Under the pieces are notes generated by a model. That model did no database searches, was not told the DNA's origin, and was given only the letters and a program-made list of their open reading frames with translations. 64,000 nt of DNA from Dipteris shenzhenensis (lineage: Eukaryota; Polypodiophyta; Polypodiopsida; Gleicheniales), in NCBI GenBank assembly GCA_047967505.1, contig CM106538.1; one strand, given 5' to 3'. Made by a program: the position numbers and the translations under genes. Each line of letters starts with the position of its first letter. Within the stretch, counting starts at the first letter, position 1. Of the stretch, positions 9,209 to 20,200 are shown one piece after another.

Positions 9209-10960
9209 GCCGAATCTGAAGTTTTCTTATGCTTTCAGAGATGGCTGAATATGGTTGAGAATGAATCAGGATGCAAGCTTGTCACCCTCAACACAGATAG
9301 GAAGGGAGAGTATATGTCAAAGGAGTTTGATGCCTTTCTGTCTTCACGGGGCATTATTCACTCATGTACTATTCCTTACACTCCTCAGCAGAATCCTGTT
9401 TTTGAAAGGAAAAACAGGTCCACAATGGAGATGGACAGATGCATGCTTAAGGCCAAGTCTTTGCCCAATAAATTTTGGCTTGATGTAGTGATGTGTGCCA
9501 ACTATGTGCTGAATAGATCACCTACACGGGCATTGCAGACTATTACACCTTATGAAGCATGGAAAGGCAGGAAGCCTTCACTTTCACACATGAGAGTTTT
9601 TGGGTCTCTTGCATATGTTCATGTACCATCTCAGCTGAGACATAAGCTTGATGACAAGGCAATCAAATGCATATTTATTGGTTACAGCAAGGAGAGCAGA
9701 GGGTATCGGTTATACCAACCAAATACTGGGAAGATTATTGTCAGTAGAGATGTAATCTTTGCTGAACATTCAGCTTCTCCTCTTGTGGACTGCAAAGCTA
9801 AGCCAGATGTTGACATGTTTGATGCCTTTGAATCTTGGTTACCTCTACCATCCGCAGAAGAGGACTTTGACCAGCAACATGAGCCTCCTGCAGGCCCTCC
9901 ACCAAGCAATAATCATGTACCATCTCAGCTGAGACATAAGCTTGATGACAAGGCAATCAAATGCATATTTATTGGTTACAGCAAGGAGAGCAGAGGGTAT
10001 CGGTTATACCAACCAAATACTAGGAAGATTATTGTCAGTAGAGATGTAATCTTTGCTGAACATTCAGCTTCTCCTCTTGTGGACTGCAAAGCTAAGCCAG
10101 ATGTTGACATGTTTGATGCCTTTGAATCTTGGTTACCTCTGCCATCCTCAGAAGAGGACTTTGACCAGCAACATGAGCCTCCTGCAGGCCCTCCACCAAG
10201 CAATAATGAGCCACTACCTCATGCTAATTTGCAGGTTTCTCTTCCAGCACAAAATGATCCCACTATTCATGATGCAATCATTGAAGAAAGAGCTGTCAAT
10301 AGACAGCTAAGGCAAGTTCCCAGATGGCTTCTTGATACATTGAGGGACAGCAAACAAGATCAGCCTTTTGCTGCCCGGACAAGATCAGGGAATAGACAGC
10401 ATGGTCACTTTCTTGAGTTTGCACTCCTTGCTATAGCTTGCAATGAAGAGCCTCTGTGCCATCAAGATGCTTTTGACAGCAAAGAGTGGATGGATGCAAT
10501 GAGAGTTGAGTTACATTCCATTGCTAAAAATGACACATGGGAATTAGTAGATCTCCCTCTAGGCAAGCATGCCATTGGAACCAGGTGGGTCTACAAATTA
10601 AAAAGGAAATCTGATGGCAGCATAGATCGATACAAAGCCCATCTTGTTGCAAAAGGGTATGCCCAACAACAAGGCATTGACTTTGAGGAGACATTTGCTC
10701 CCACATCCAGGATTACTACCATTAGATGTGTCATTGCCATTGCAGCCCATCATCATTGGCAAGTGCACCAACTTGACATCAAGACTGCTTTTCTTCATGG
10801 GTTGCAGGAAGAAGTCTATGCCACACAACCTCCTGGCTTTGAGGTTGTTAATTCTGAAAATAAGGTATGCCGGCTTAGAAAAGCCCTTTATGGTTTGAAG
10901 CAGGCACCTAGGGCATGGTATGCCAAAATTCATGCACACTTACTATCCCTTGGTTTTTAG
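9209..10960 (+). pseudogene. copia-1 integrase core to reverse transcriptase
   Basis: The integrase core resumes with V-E-N-E-S-G and T-D-R-K-G-E-Y (second catalytic Asp kept), then P-Q-Q-N-P-V-F-E-R-K-N (Glu kept). The C-terminal core (H-K-L-D-D-K-A-I-K-C-I-F-I-G-Y) is present twice because of an in-frame 294-bp tandem duplication. RT begins with A-M-R-V-E-L-H-S-I and T-R-W-V-Y-K-L-K, then F-A-P-T-S-R-I-T-T-I-R, Q-L-D-I-K-T-A-F-L-H-G, and A-L-Y-G-L-K-Q-A-P-R-A-W-Y. It ends at TAG 10958-10960, where related elements have Gln (CAG to TAG). Confidence 0.87.
9620..10207 (+). repeat. 294-bp in-frame tandem duplication inside integrase
   Basis: Copy 1 is 9620-9913 and copy 2 is 9914-10207, exactly adjacent. 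By eye they differ at only about three bases (for example GGG versus AGG at the codon after P-N-T). The unit equals 98 codons, so the frame is preserved, and a block of integrase C-terminus plus acidic/proline-rich linker is present twice. Confidence 0.93.
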
Positions 10961-11977
10961 AATAGTCCCTCAGAACCCACTCTTTATGTCCACGGGAGTG
11001 GATCTGATTTTTTAGTGCTGATTTTATATGTGGATGATATGCTCATCACGGGCCCAGATACTCAGCAAATTGCAGCTTTCAAGGCTGATTTGCAGCAGAT
11101 TTTTGACATGTCAGACATGGGACAGCTCCATTATTATTTGGGCATTCAGTTTGCTCATGTTGAGGGGGGTATCATGATGTCTCAGTCCAAGTATATTGGA
11201 CAGCTCCTTGATCGTTTTCAGTTTGAGGATTGCAAGCCAATCTCTACTCCAGTGGACCCTAGCTTCAAATTCTCAGCTCATGATGGGAGCCCACCATGTG
11301 ATATCACTCTTTATCAGCAGGTTGTTGGATGCCTTATTTATTTATGTCACACCAGACCTGACTTACAGTATGCAATATCTCAGCTCAGCAGATTCATGCA
11401 CATGCCCAGTTCACAGCATTGGCAGGCAGTGAAGAGAGTCTTCAGATATCTCAGAGGCACTCAGAATTTAGCCCTCTTCTATGGTGATCAAGGTTCACTT
11501 ACCATGCATGCTTACACGGATAGTGACTGGGCAGGATGTTCCGACACCAGAGTGTCACATACTGGCAATTGTTTGTTGCTTGGCAATTCATGTATCTCTT
11601 GGCTCAGCAAGAAGCAACCAACAGTTGCCACATCTAGTTGTGAGGCTGAGTACAGGGCAGCTTTCACCGCTACAGTAGAGTGTGTTTGGCTTTGACAGCT
11701 ACTTACAGATCTTGGTATTCGCCAGACATCCTCCACTATTGTCTACACTGACAGCCAGAGTGCTTTGGCCATTGCGCGTAACCCAGTGTTTCATGCGCGC
11801 ACCAAGCATATTGAAGTTCACTATCATTATGTTCGGGAGCGGTTGTCAGCAAGAGACATAGAGTTGTCCTATCTTCCCATAGAGGACAACATAGTAGATA
11901 TGTTTACAAAGGCACTTCCTCGTCCCAAGTTCGAAGTCTTTCGACAGGCTTTACACTTGGTTCCTTTCGTTACATGA
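10961..11977 (+). pseudogene. copia-1 RT C-terminus and RNase H
   Basis: It is in the same frame as the preceding block after the TAG. It contains the RT catalytic L-Y-V-D-D-M-L (about 11025-11045), Y-Y-L-G-I-Q, V-G-C-L-I-Y-L-C, and R-P-D-L-Q-Y-A-I-S-Q-L-S. RNase H follows: Y-T-D-S-D-W-A-G, S-W-L-S-K-K-Q, S-S-C-E-A-E-Y, a TGA at 11693-11695 (CGA to TGA type), then Y-T-D-S-Q-S-A-L-A, A-R-T-K-H-I-E-V-H-Y-H and D-M-F-T-K-A-L-P. Stop at 11975-11977. Confidence 0.88.
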
Positions 11978-12094
11978 TCTGACATCCCTTGTACATTCAT
12001 AGGTGGCTATATCCTTTTGGATGAACATGTGCCACCATGACCAGAAAATACCAGGTATTTTAAGACGTTTCCAGAGTACTTCAGCCCATTCCAT

Positions 12095-12300
12095 GGAGGG
12101 GGAATTGTAGGCCATCCTTTGGTGGTTCGAGTGATGCCCTATAGGCCATGGTATGAGCTCAAACGTGGTACAGGGATGTAATCAGCTGGGGCGACTCAGA
12201 TTATGCAGGAAAAGCTTTATTTGGATCAGCCAATCTCCAAATCGCTTGAGAATTAGGGGTCTGCCTGCACCATTTTATCTTTAACCTATTAACTACGGCA
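12095..12300 (+). repeat. copia-1 polypurine tract and start of 3' LTR
   Basis: GGAGGGGGAAT at 12095-12105 is followed at once by TGTAGGCC (12106), the expected polypurine-tract/LTR junction. The LTR's 3' border cannot be placed because the 5' LTR is missing; 12300 is arbitrary. Confidence 0.6.
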
Positions 12301-13601
12301 AGGGAAAAAAAAGGAGAGACATGTGGAAGCATGGAGAAGAGAGGAGTTGCCACGTGTAGGCAATATATCACGGGTTGACGTCAGGTTTTTTGTACAATTG
12401 TTTTGCATCATGGTGTTGTAGATTGCCTTTGCTTTAGAATGTGAGATGCCTCTGGGCTACACAGAATATACAGCTAGGAGATTATGAAACCAATCATCTG
12501 AGCTACCAAAAAGTAGACCACTACTACCTAGCTTAGCATTTTCAATGCTTCATTCTTGGTCCCTCTTTGCCGTTTCTGTGCAGACGACGACAGATTTTTC
12601 AAGATGCAATACTTTAGGCTGTAGCACAGGAAGACTCCAACAGTACTGCAATTCTAATCTTGTGCTCAAGCCCCTTCCCTTCTCCATCAGATAGGCTTAT
12701 GCACAATCTTCTTTCAGGTGTGTAATTATATTCGTTTAGTAGGGGCATCTGTCTTGGATAGCTTCGGGTGGGCTTTGGGGGGGCTCTGTGGTGAAGGAAT
12801 CTGTTGGGAAGCGTCGGAGATGCAGATGGATATAAGAAAGGCAGCTGCCAATCCTTATTTTGGACCCTCTTCTGCTCTTCATGTGTGATTGCTACAGTCC
12901 ATGCTGTTGATTTGGATCAAGAATTGCCAAATAAATTTTCAGCAAGAGCACCCCATAGCTTGCCAACTGAAGGACGATCAATCCTCCTCTTTTATTTGCA
13001 ATATCGAGAATGTTTCTATGTTAGTAGGACACCATAGCCAGGTTTGAAAGGATACTCACTAGGGGGAAGCCGAAATGGGTAGAGAGCTTGCAATGGGAAA
13101 AAGGATATGGGATGAGCTGAGATGAGCTTGCACTCCAAAGGAGGATCTATGGGAGAGACAACAAGTCATCGAAAGCTGAAAGCAGGCGTAATGAAAAATG
13201 ATGATCAATCCTCCAGAAGATGCTACTGGAAGACTGGAAGAACTTCCAAGCAAGCTTTGTGTGCTTTGATGAGAGGTTGCTACATGTGTTATTGAGATTT
13301 ATAGTTATAGCTACGGCTATTACCTTTGGCATTCTGAGTACTCAGGATAGAACTATAGTAATGGCTAATTCTTGGAAAGAGGATGAGGATGAGGATCTAT
13401 ACTCAAGAAACCCCACTTGGATGCAATGTGGCCAGGGCAAATTCTTGGAAAGAGGATGAGGATCGATACTCAAGAAACCCCCTGTTGGTATGCTCTAATT
13501 GGTGCCATTCATCTACAAGGGTCCTTTGCTCATCTCATGGGCTTTCTATTCTTTCAGATCTGTTGCTCCCTCCTTCTTAGTGTGACATATATGGAGATGG
13601 A

Positions 13602-13604
<3 letters not shown>

Positions 13605-13638
<34 letters not shown>
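13605..13638 (+). repeat. (GA)n microsatellite
   Basis: An uninterrupted GA dinucleotide run directly after GGAGATGGAGATG-type sequence. Confidence 0.9.
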
Positions 13639-13642
<4 letters not shown>

Positions 13643-13921
13643 TATAATCCTGCAGCATCGCGTGGGTTCCCTACTAGTCTAAGGAAATTATGGGTCAATT
13701 CTTGGAATTTCACTGAAGTGATTGGGGGCTTTTGATCTAGAAGCCACGCTGAACGAATGGTACAAAAATCATGCAAATCTGGGGCTGCCACGTGTCTATC
13801 TGAGAATCTGGACACCTGGCCACGCCAAAAATTTGTAGGTAGGTAGGTCCTGGGCTACAAATGATGTGCTCCAAATTTCAAATCAAAATGGTATGATTTC
13901 TCCCACGAAAATCCTTGAGAA

Positions 13922-13935
13922 GGGCTCTGATAACA
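13922..13935 (-). other. tRNA-Met-type primer-binding site
   Basis: The reverse complement reads TGTTATCAGAGCCC, one mismatch from the plant LTR-element primer site TGGTATCAGAGCCC. It lies next to a TG...CA segment to its right, as expected for a minus-strand 5' LTR. Confidence 0.65.
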
Positions 13936-13936
13936 A

Positions 13937-14500
13937 TGTAACTAGATTAGCCTACAGCCTGCTAGTTTAGGTCTAATTTCTTAGTATAGGGACAGCAGCA
14001 AATGATGGATGTGCAGGACAACAAGTAACAATAGGATTTCATGTGCAAGATCAACAAAGAACCTGAATTTAGCTGTAGATCCTTCAGCATGTGAGAGGCT
14101 GCACAAGCACAGGCTAGGAAGTGAGTTCCTTGGTTAGGAGGTCAAGTCCTAGTTGATTATAGTTCAGCTCAGCCAAAAGCATGGAGGCTCAGTTGGAAAT
14201 GAAGTGTATCCAATTGCAAATCAAGAATGGATACATGGAGCAGCAAGGCCCCCCCCCACCCCCCCGCCCTCTTTTATAGGTTTGGGCCTGGCAACATTTA
14301 CAACATTGATTATGGGACAGCCATCTTAGGATGCCGCGTGGCAACTTAAGGATTACCCTACTTAAAGCACTATTTATTTCTAAGCTAAAAATTACTAAGT
14401 AAATGTCACTGTTGTTACACTGGGATTACCCTACTTAAAGCACTATTTATTTCTAAGCTAAAAATTACTAAGTAAATGTCACCGTTGTTACACTGGGACA
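13937..14500 (-). repeat. LTR (5' LTR of a minus-strand element) with TATA box and G-tract
   Basis: The segment begins with TG at 13937 and ends with CA at 14500 (plus-strand view), beside a primer-binding site. On the minus strand it contains a TATA box (TATAAAAG, 14273-14279) followed immediately by a very G-rich tract (C-rich on plus, about 14249-14268). Two adjacent 73-bp copies lie at its 5' end. No partner LTR or pol was found, so the rest of the element is deleted or undetected. Confidence 0.6.
14350..14495. repeat. 73-bp tandem duplication in LTR
   Basis: Copy 1 is 14350-14422 and copy 2 is 14423-14495, both beginning GGATTACCCTACTTAAAGC. They differ by one base (CACTGTTG versus CACCGTTG). 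The duplication lies in the U3-side end of the minus-strand LTR. Confidence 0.92.
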
Positions 14501-14613
14501 GACATCTTTCTTCTAATAAGGATCTTCTCCCTTTATGAATGAAATTGAATTGATATGTATGAGGATTGATTTGAGAAGAAAGGAATAACACCATGGTTTG
14601 CACATATCTACGA

Positions 14614-15905
14614 TTTTTTTTGGTCAAAAGAAGAGTAGTTATATTATTATCAAAGAACTTTGTACATCAAAGAGTTACCCTTGTCAGGATATCACTGAAG
14701 TCCAGCTAATACCATAAGCTGTTGTAAGATCAAACAGAAATTCAGAGCACAGCATCAGTAACTCAGTAGTGACAGCAAGGAGAAGACCAAGATGGTAGTT
14801 CAGTCCCTCCTGTATAGACATGAGGGGACCTGAAATGAAAAACCCTGTGCAGCATCATCAGAAACATCAGGAACCTGAGCAGTGGCAGTAGTAGCAAACT
14901 GAGAAGAAACACCTCGTGCAGGGTCAATAGAGATGTCCTGTCTAGAATGACTTTGAGAAGAATCATCCTGAAAAGAGGACTTAGCAGGGGTCTGGGCAGC
15001 AGCACCTGGAGCAGGGTTCTGAGCAGCAACACCTTCAGCAGAGGTTTGAGCAACATCACCCTGAGAAGGGGGTTTCCTGTGGAGGTATTGAGGGGGTTTA
15101 TCATGATCATCATCCAAATTACATCTGCTGATGTGGTCAGCAAGATCCTTACTTAGCCTGGTGTGTTCTAGATTATATGCACCTATTTGGAAGTCGAGTC
15201 TCCTTTTCTCCTATCCCACCATGACATAAACATATTATTAGTAAGCATCACAACATCTTTAAACTGGAAGTTGTTTGTAGATATCCAAATGAACCACAAG
15301 CATGAGCCCTGATTTAGAACCAAAGCTCCTGCTTGGTCTGAAAGGCATCCCTCAATAAATAGCTTTCCAGTTAATTGGTTCCCCAATTTCTATCTAGATG
15401 TATATGCACACTTTTCTAGCATGTGAGCAAGCAACAAAACGATGGAAAATGTCGTCCATAACACTAGGGCATCTTCTGCATTTACCATCTCCTCTCCCTA
15501 TTCCGCGACCCCTTGCATGAGTCCACATAGCTATATGTAGTATAAGTCAAGCTAGACATGGCATTTTTTCAGGGACCTTCTTGTTCCATATCTTCCTAAA
15601 TCTTTCATACCATTTCTCCCTGCTGTCCTGAAGTAGCCACCTTGCATTAAGGGTTCTGAAAAGATTCTCAACAAAGGATGGGATAGGGATTGGAAGAAGA
15701 GAAGTACTCCCCACCCAGCTAAATTCCCTATGATAGATCAAGAAAGTGCCACCTTTCTAACAAGTGTTCCCTTACCAAAGATCTAGTCTGCTCATAATCA
15801 GTAACTAACACTGATTGGTTAAAGCAAATTCCCTCCTAATTTCTTGCGAAGTCTTCCATCTTAACTGCTCTTTATTCCAAAGTTGTCCCATAGTTTGCAG
15901 TCCTT
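14614..15905 (-). mobile_element. 5'-truncated L1-like LINE, 3' end
   Basis: Read on the minus strand. It enters near 15905 with L-W-N-K-E-Q-L-R-W-K-T-S, continues through a reverse-transcriptase zinc-binding (zf-RVT-like) region (I-W-N-K-K-V-P-E-K-M-P-C-L-A near 15550-15600, then C-R-R-C and H-R-F-V-A-C with H-A-R-K-V-C near 15430-15510), and ends in a hydrophilic tail (D-D-D-H-D-K-P-P, Q-D-D-S-S-Q-S) to about 14800. A T8 run at 14614-14621 on the plus strand is a candidate poly(A) tail. RT and endonuclease are missing, typical of 5' truncation during target-primed reverse transcription. Several stops are present. Confidence 0.65.
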
Positions 15906-15944
15906 TTTTTAACATAAGGCTGGCTAGGAGAAACTATTCATAAT

Positions 15945-16169
15945 TGAGTTGGGCCTTCCTAAAGACAGTGGAGATGAAGGGCCCTGAAGGGGGAATGAGA
16001 GCAAGAGGAAGAGAGTGAGAGACACTCAAAATGCGGGTGTGAAATGATGAGCCACACCACAAACTCAGTTGTGTTTTATTAGGATTAGGTTTACCCTATG
16101 ACTGTCTTAAGACAGTCATAGGTGTCCTATCTTTTAATGAAGGGTTGGCAATGTGCCTTTACCCCAACA
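15945..16169 (-). repeat. Putative copia-2 3' LTR with 28-bp palindrome
   Basis: The minus-strand LTR begins TGTTGGGG at 16169 after a T/A/G-rich tract and would end CCAACTCA at about 15945. An AATAAAAC polyadenylation-like word lies near 16074-16081 on the minus strand. A perfect 28-bp palindrome occupies 16095-16122 (half-site CCTATGACTGTCTT). The left border is uncertain because no pair exists. Confidence 0.45.
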
Positions 16170-16257
16170 AAGGCCAATGTGCCTAAAGGGGAGAAAAGAA
16201 TAAAAAATTACAGCAATATACAGTTACTGTATACAAGACCATAAAATAAGAATGGTC

Positions 16258-17283
16258 TCATCCTAATCCCATGATGTGGCGGCAATGTGCAAACCGCTCT
16301 GTAGGCAAGCTCTTAGTGAGCAAATCTGCAGGATTATCATCAGTATGCACTTTCACAAGCTCAAGTCGCTTGTCTTCCCTGATGAAATGATATTTCACTT
16401 CAATGTGCTTGGTCTTCTGATGAAAGACCGGATTCTTTGCCAACATGATAGCACTCTGACTATCACAATGCAAAACTGGCATATCTCCTGTAATGCCCAA
16501 ATCTCCCACCAGCCGAGTAAGCCATATTGCTTTCTTGCAGGCCTCAGTGGCTGCAACATATTCAGCTTCTGTGGTTGACAGTGCAACGCATTTCTGCAAC
16601 CGAGACACCCATGATATAGCACCTCCTGCAAATGTGAAAATGTAACCGGTAGTAGACTTCCGGTTATCCTTATTCCCTGCATAGTCTGAATCTGTAAAAC
16701 CATGCACCAATGCATCCTGCCTACCATAGCATATGCACAAGTCTTTGGTACCCTCGAGATACCTCAAGACACCTTTCACTGCTTCCCAGTGCCGCTTGCC
16801 TGGATTTGCCATGTACCTGCTGATGACTCCCACCGCAAAAGCAATATCCGGACGAGTGGCAACCATGGCATACATCAAAGATCCAACTGCAGATGCATAC
16901 GGAACTTTGGCCATTTCAGCCTTATCATCATCTGATCTGGGGCTGTCCTTACTGCTGAGTTTTAAATGTGGAGGCAACGGGGTACTAATAGACTTCCCCC
17001 CCTCCATTTTAAAGCGCTGCAGTACTTTGTCAATATACTCTTTTTGTGACAGAAACAAAAGTCCCTTGGACCTGTCACGAGTAATACGCATGCCAAGAAT
17101 ATGATTTGCATCACCCAAGTCTTTCATGTCAAAAGACTTATGCAGTTGTTTCTTCAAAGCACTAATCTCATGCTGAGATTTACTGGCAATAAGCATGTCA
17201 TTCACATATAGAATGAGTAGCATCAAACTGCCATCCTTTGCCCGTTTGGTGTAACAAGCAATGATCGGTCTCACACCTATGAT
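16258..17283 (-). pseudogene. copia-2 RT C-terminus and RNase H
   Basis: It continues the long frame after a one-base shift. Y-T-K-R-A-K-D-G-S-L leads into the RT catalytic block, which reads L-Y-V-N-D-M-L-I-A, with Asn (AAT, plus 17200-17202) in place of the invariant first Asp of Y-V-D-D. Then come D-L-G-D-A-N-H-I-L-G-M-R-I-T-R-D, V-G-S-L-M-Y-A-M, R-P-D-I-A-F-A-V-G, and RNase H with F-T-D-S-D-Y-A-G, S-W-V-S-R-L-Q, S-T-T-E-A-E-Y, H-C-D-S-Q-S-A and K-T-K-H-I-E-V-K-Y-H. It ends with L-L-T-K-S-L-P and a stop at 16258. The lost Asp should inactivate RT. Confidence 0.88.
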
Positions 17284-20200
17284 ACCCTTGGGACTGCATG
17301 AAGGCATCGAACTTCTTGTACCATTCTCTTGGTGCCTGCTTGAGTCCATACAAGCTCCTTTTGAGCTTACACACAAGCTGCTCTTTCCCTTTAACAGCAT
17401 ATCCCTCTGGCTGACTCATATAGATCTCATCATGGAGATCTCCGTGAAGAAAGGCTGTCTTCACATCCATCTGACATAAATCCATGTCGTCATGAGCAAC
17501 AAGAGCTAACACTGCTCTCAAAGTAGTCATCTTGACTACAGGGGAAAAGATCTCATCAAAGTCAATGCCCTTCTCCTGCTTAAATCCCTTGGCAACCAAT
17601 CTGGCCTTATACCTCGGTAAAGCATTTGAATCCACTTTGACTTTGTAAACCCACTTGCATGGCAAAACTTTTCTGCCTGCAGGTAATTGCACCAAGTCCC
17701 ATGTATCATTCTGAAGTAGGGAGTCCATTTCTGACTGCATGGCTTTTTCCCACTTCTTTTTCTCCGTTCTTCCCATAGCTTCCTTGAAGCTGGAAGGCTC
17801 ACCACAATCTGTCAGCATGATAAAATCAGCCACATTATTGGCTCTTGGAACAAACCTGGCAGGAGGCCGTTGTACACGGGAGCTCCTCCTAACAAAATGT
17901 TCCGGATTAGGCTGCTGTCCAGCCTGTTCTTCATGCATGACAGGTGGCTGTACCACCATATCTGGCTGTGCTACAGCTCCATCTGCTGGCATATCCAGTG
18001 GTGCATCATTGGCAAAATTATCTGGCTGATTTTCAGCCTGTATACCCTCTTGAACAGGGTTATCTGCAGCAGCCTGCTGCTGCATATAAATGGGCATTCT
18101 TTGCTGTCCAACATCATCATAAATAACCCTCCTGTATTCCACAGGTTGCACGGGTTCCTTGTGTACACTATCTTCTTTAAAGATGACATCATTGCTGCGT
18201 ATAATCTTCCGTTTAACGGGATCCCATAGCCTGTACCCCATTTCACCTTCGTCACCATAACCCATAAAGATGCATCTGATAGACTTTGGATCCAGTTTGG
18301 TGCGCAGTTCTTTGCGTACATAAGCAAAGCACTCGCAGCCAAATACACGTAAGTGCTTGTATGAGGGTGGCTTGCCAGACCACACCTCCTCTGGCACTTT
18401 CAACTCCAAAGCCTTGTTTGGCGACCTGTTAATAATGTGAACTGCTGTTTGCACGGCTTCTGCCCAAAAGCCATGGGGTATTGCAGCACATCGAACCTTC
18501 TCCTGAATAGTTCGATTCATACGCTCACTTGCACCATTTTGAGATGCATTATGAGGGGCTGTGAGTTCCTGTTTGATGCCCTTAGCTTGGCAAAACTGCA
18601 CAAAAGCATGTGACACATACTCACCCCCATTATCGGACCTGAGGCATTTCAGCCTACGACCTGTCCGATTCTCAACCTGAGCGACAAACTTCTTGAAAGC
18701 ATCTAAGGCATCGCTTTTATGCTTCAAGAAATAGACCCACACTTTGCGTGTGGCATCATCAATAAAAGTAATGAAATACTTTGCACCCCCTAGTGATAAC
18801 TGTGGCATCTCACACAAATCAGTGTGCACTAGATCAAGCGGTGCTCTATTCTGGGGAGTTCTCCTCTTATGAGGAGTCACAGAATGCTTGCCAAATATAC
18901 AATGATCACAAGTAGGCAAATCTGAAAAAGAAAGAGGCGGCAGATAACCCAAGCGTGACAGTTCTTGCATTCCTTTAACAGACATGTGTCCCAACCGGCT
19001 ATGCCACAATGAAACCTTTGGCAGCTCGGTTATGGCAACAACATGATTACCCACACTGGAAACATAAAGAGGGTACAAGGTATCACTCTTAAAACCCTCA
19101 GCCACTACAGTCTGGCCATCAGTAATCACCCATTTGGAATCCCCAAATGTGGTGTGGTAACCACTGTCATCCAATAAGCCAGTGCTAATCAGATTTTTCT
19201 TGATTTGCGGCACATGGCGAACACCATCAAGCATAAATGACCGTCCATCAGGAAATACTATCTGTATACTGCCAATCCCTGCAATCTGACATGCATAGTT
19301 GTTCCCAAGATGAACAACTCCATGAGTACCTGTGTAGGAAGTAAACCACTCCCTATGAGGAGTAACATGAAAAGAAGCACCTGAATCCAAGAGCCAGGTG
19401 TGCATGTCATGGCCATCAATAACCAAAGCATGTGCTATTACAGCAGAAGAGCATAAAACATCATGTATGTCACTGTCACTATCCTCTGCTGCAACATTCA
19501 CTGCATCCAAGTCATCTGCCTTGGCCTTGCCTTTGCCTTTGCTTGCATTTCCTGCATCCTTTGTTTCAGCCTTCTTGGCTTTCTGATCCCGTATGAACTT
19601 GAAGCACTTAGACTTCACATGTCCCTTCTTGCCACAATAAAAGCATTCAATATCCTTTTTGCCACGGGACTGACTGCGGGATTTGGACTTACTGACAGAT
19701 CTCCCCTTCTGCTGAGTCCTGCCTCTATCCTGTACTTGCAAGGCATTTGAAGACTTGCTGCTCGCATTATTCTTCCTGCTCATCTCCTCCATAAGAAGAG
19801 AGCTCTCTACATCAGCATAAATAAGAGTGACATTCGAATTTGACAGGGTGGTCTTGAAAGTGTCCCAACTCTCAGGGAGGGTACACAACAAGAAAGTAGC
19901 CTTGAACTCCTCATCAAGGTTCAGTCCCTGTGCAATAAGCTGTGTAAAGATAGCATTGAACTCACTCAAGTGTGAGGTCATAAGTGTACCTTCCTTCATG
20001 CGAAGATCAACCAACTTCTTCAACCAATAAACCTTACTGGCTGAACTCTTCTGAGCATACAATTCTTCTAGTCTGTGCCATAGACCATAAGAAGTCTTTT
20101 CAGCCTGAACATGGAACACAAGAGTGTCTGAAATAGTGAGCATGATAGCTGCCCTTGCGGACAAATCAAGCTCTTCCCAGTCATCAGCTGCCATGTCAGA

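Larger units (their letters stand above)
6782..12300 (+). mobile_element. Ty1/copia element copia-1, 5' end missing
   Basis: Domain order gag, zinc knuckle, protease, integrase, RT, RNase H is Ty1/copia. The 5' LTR, primer site and first gag codons are missing: the gag signature (D-K-L-D-G-T-N-Y-P-M-W) starts abruptly beside a gypsy fragment. A polypurine tract (12095-12105) and a TGTAGG LTR start (12106) mark the 3' side; the LTR's far end is undefined. Lesions: frameshift at about 7194, a DNA-transposon insertion (7487-8193), protease Asp to Asn, frameshifts at about 8970 and 9208, a 294-bp in-frame duplication, TAG at 10958 and TGA at 11693. Its protein resembles copia-3 further right, so both probably belong to related families. 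Confidence 0.88.
12300..13936. other. Non-coding stretch, possibly LTR and leader remnants
   Basis: No recognisable gene. The left part may be the rest of the copia-1 LTR. The right part (up to 13921) lies just inside the primer site of the minus-strand LTR at 13937-14500, so it may be that element's leader. It holds a short tandem duplication (13369-13417 and 13440-13485, sharing ATTCTTGGAAAGAGGATGAG and ACTCAAGAAACCCC) and a (GA)n microsatellite at about 13605-13638. Short ORFs such as 12804-13037 show no known domain. Confidence 0.5.

Noticed and set aside
12804-13037. 77-codon ORF as a host exon
   Set aside because: No domain, no convincing splice context, and it lies in probable LTR/leader remnant DNA.
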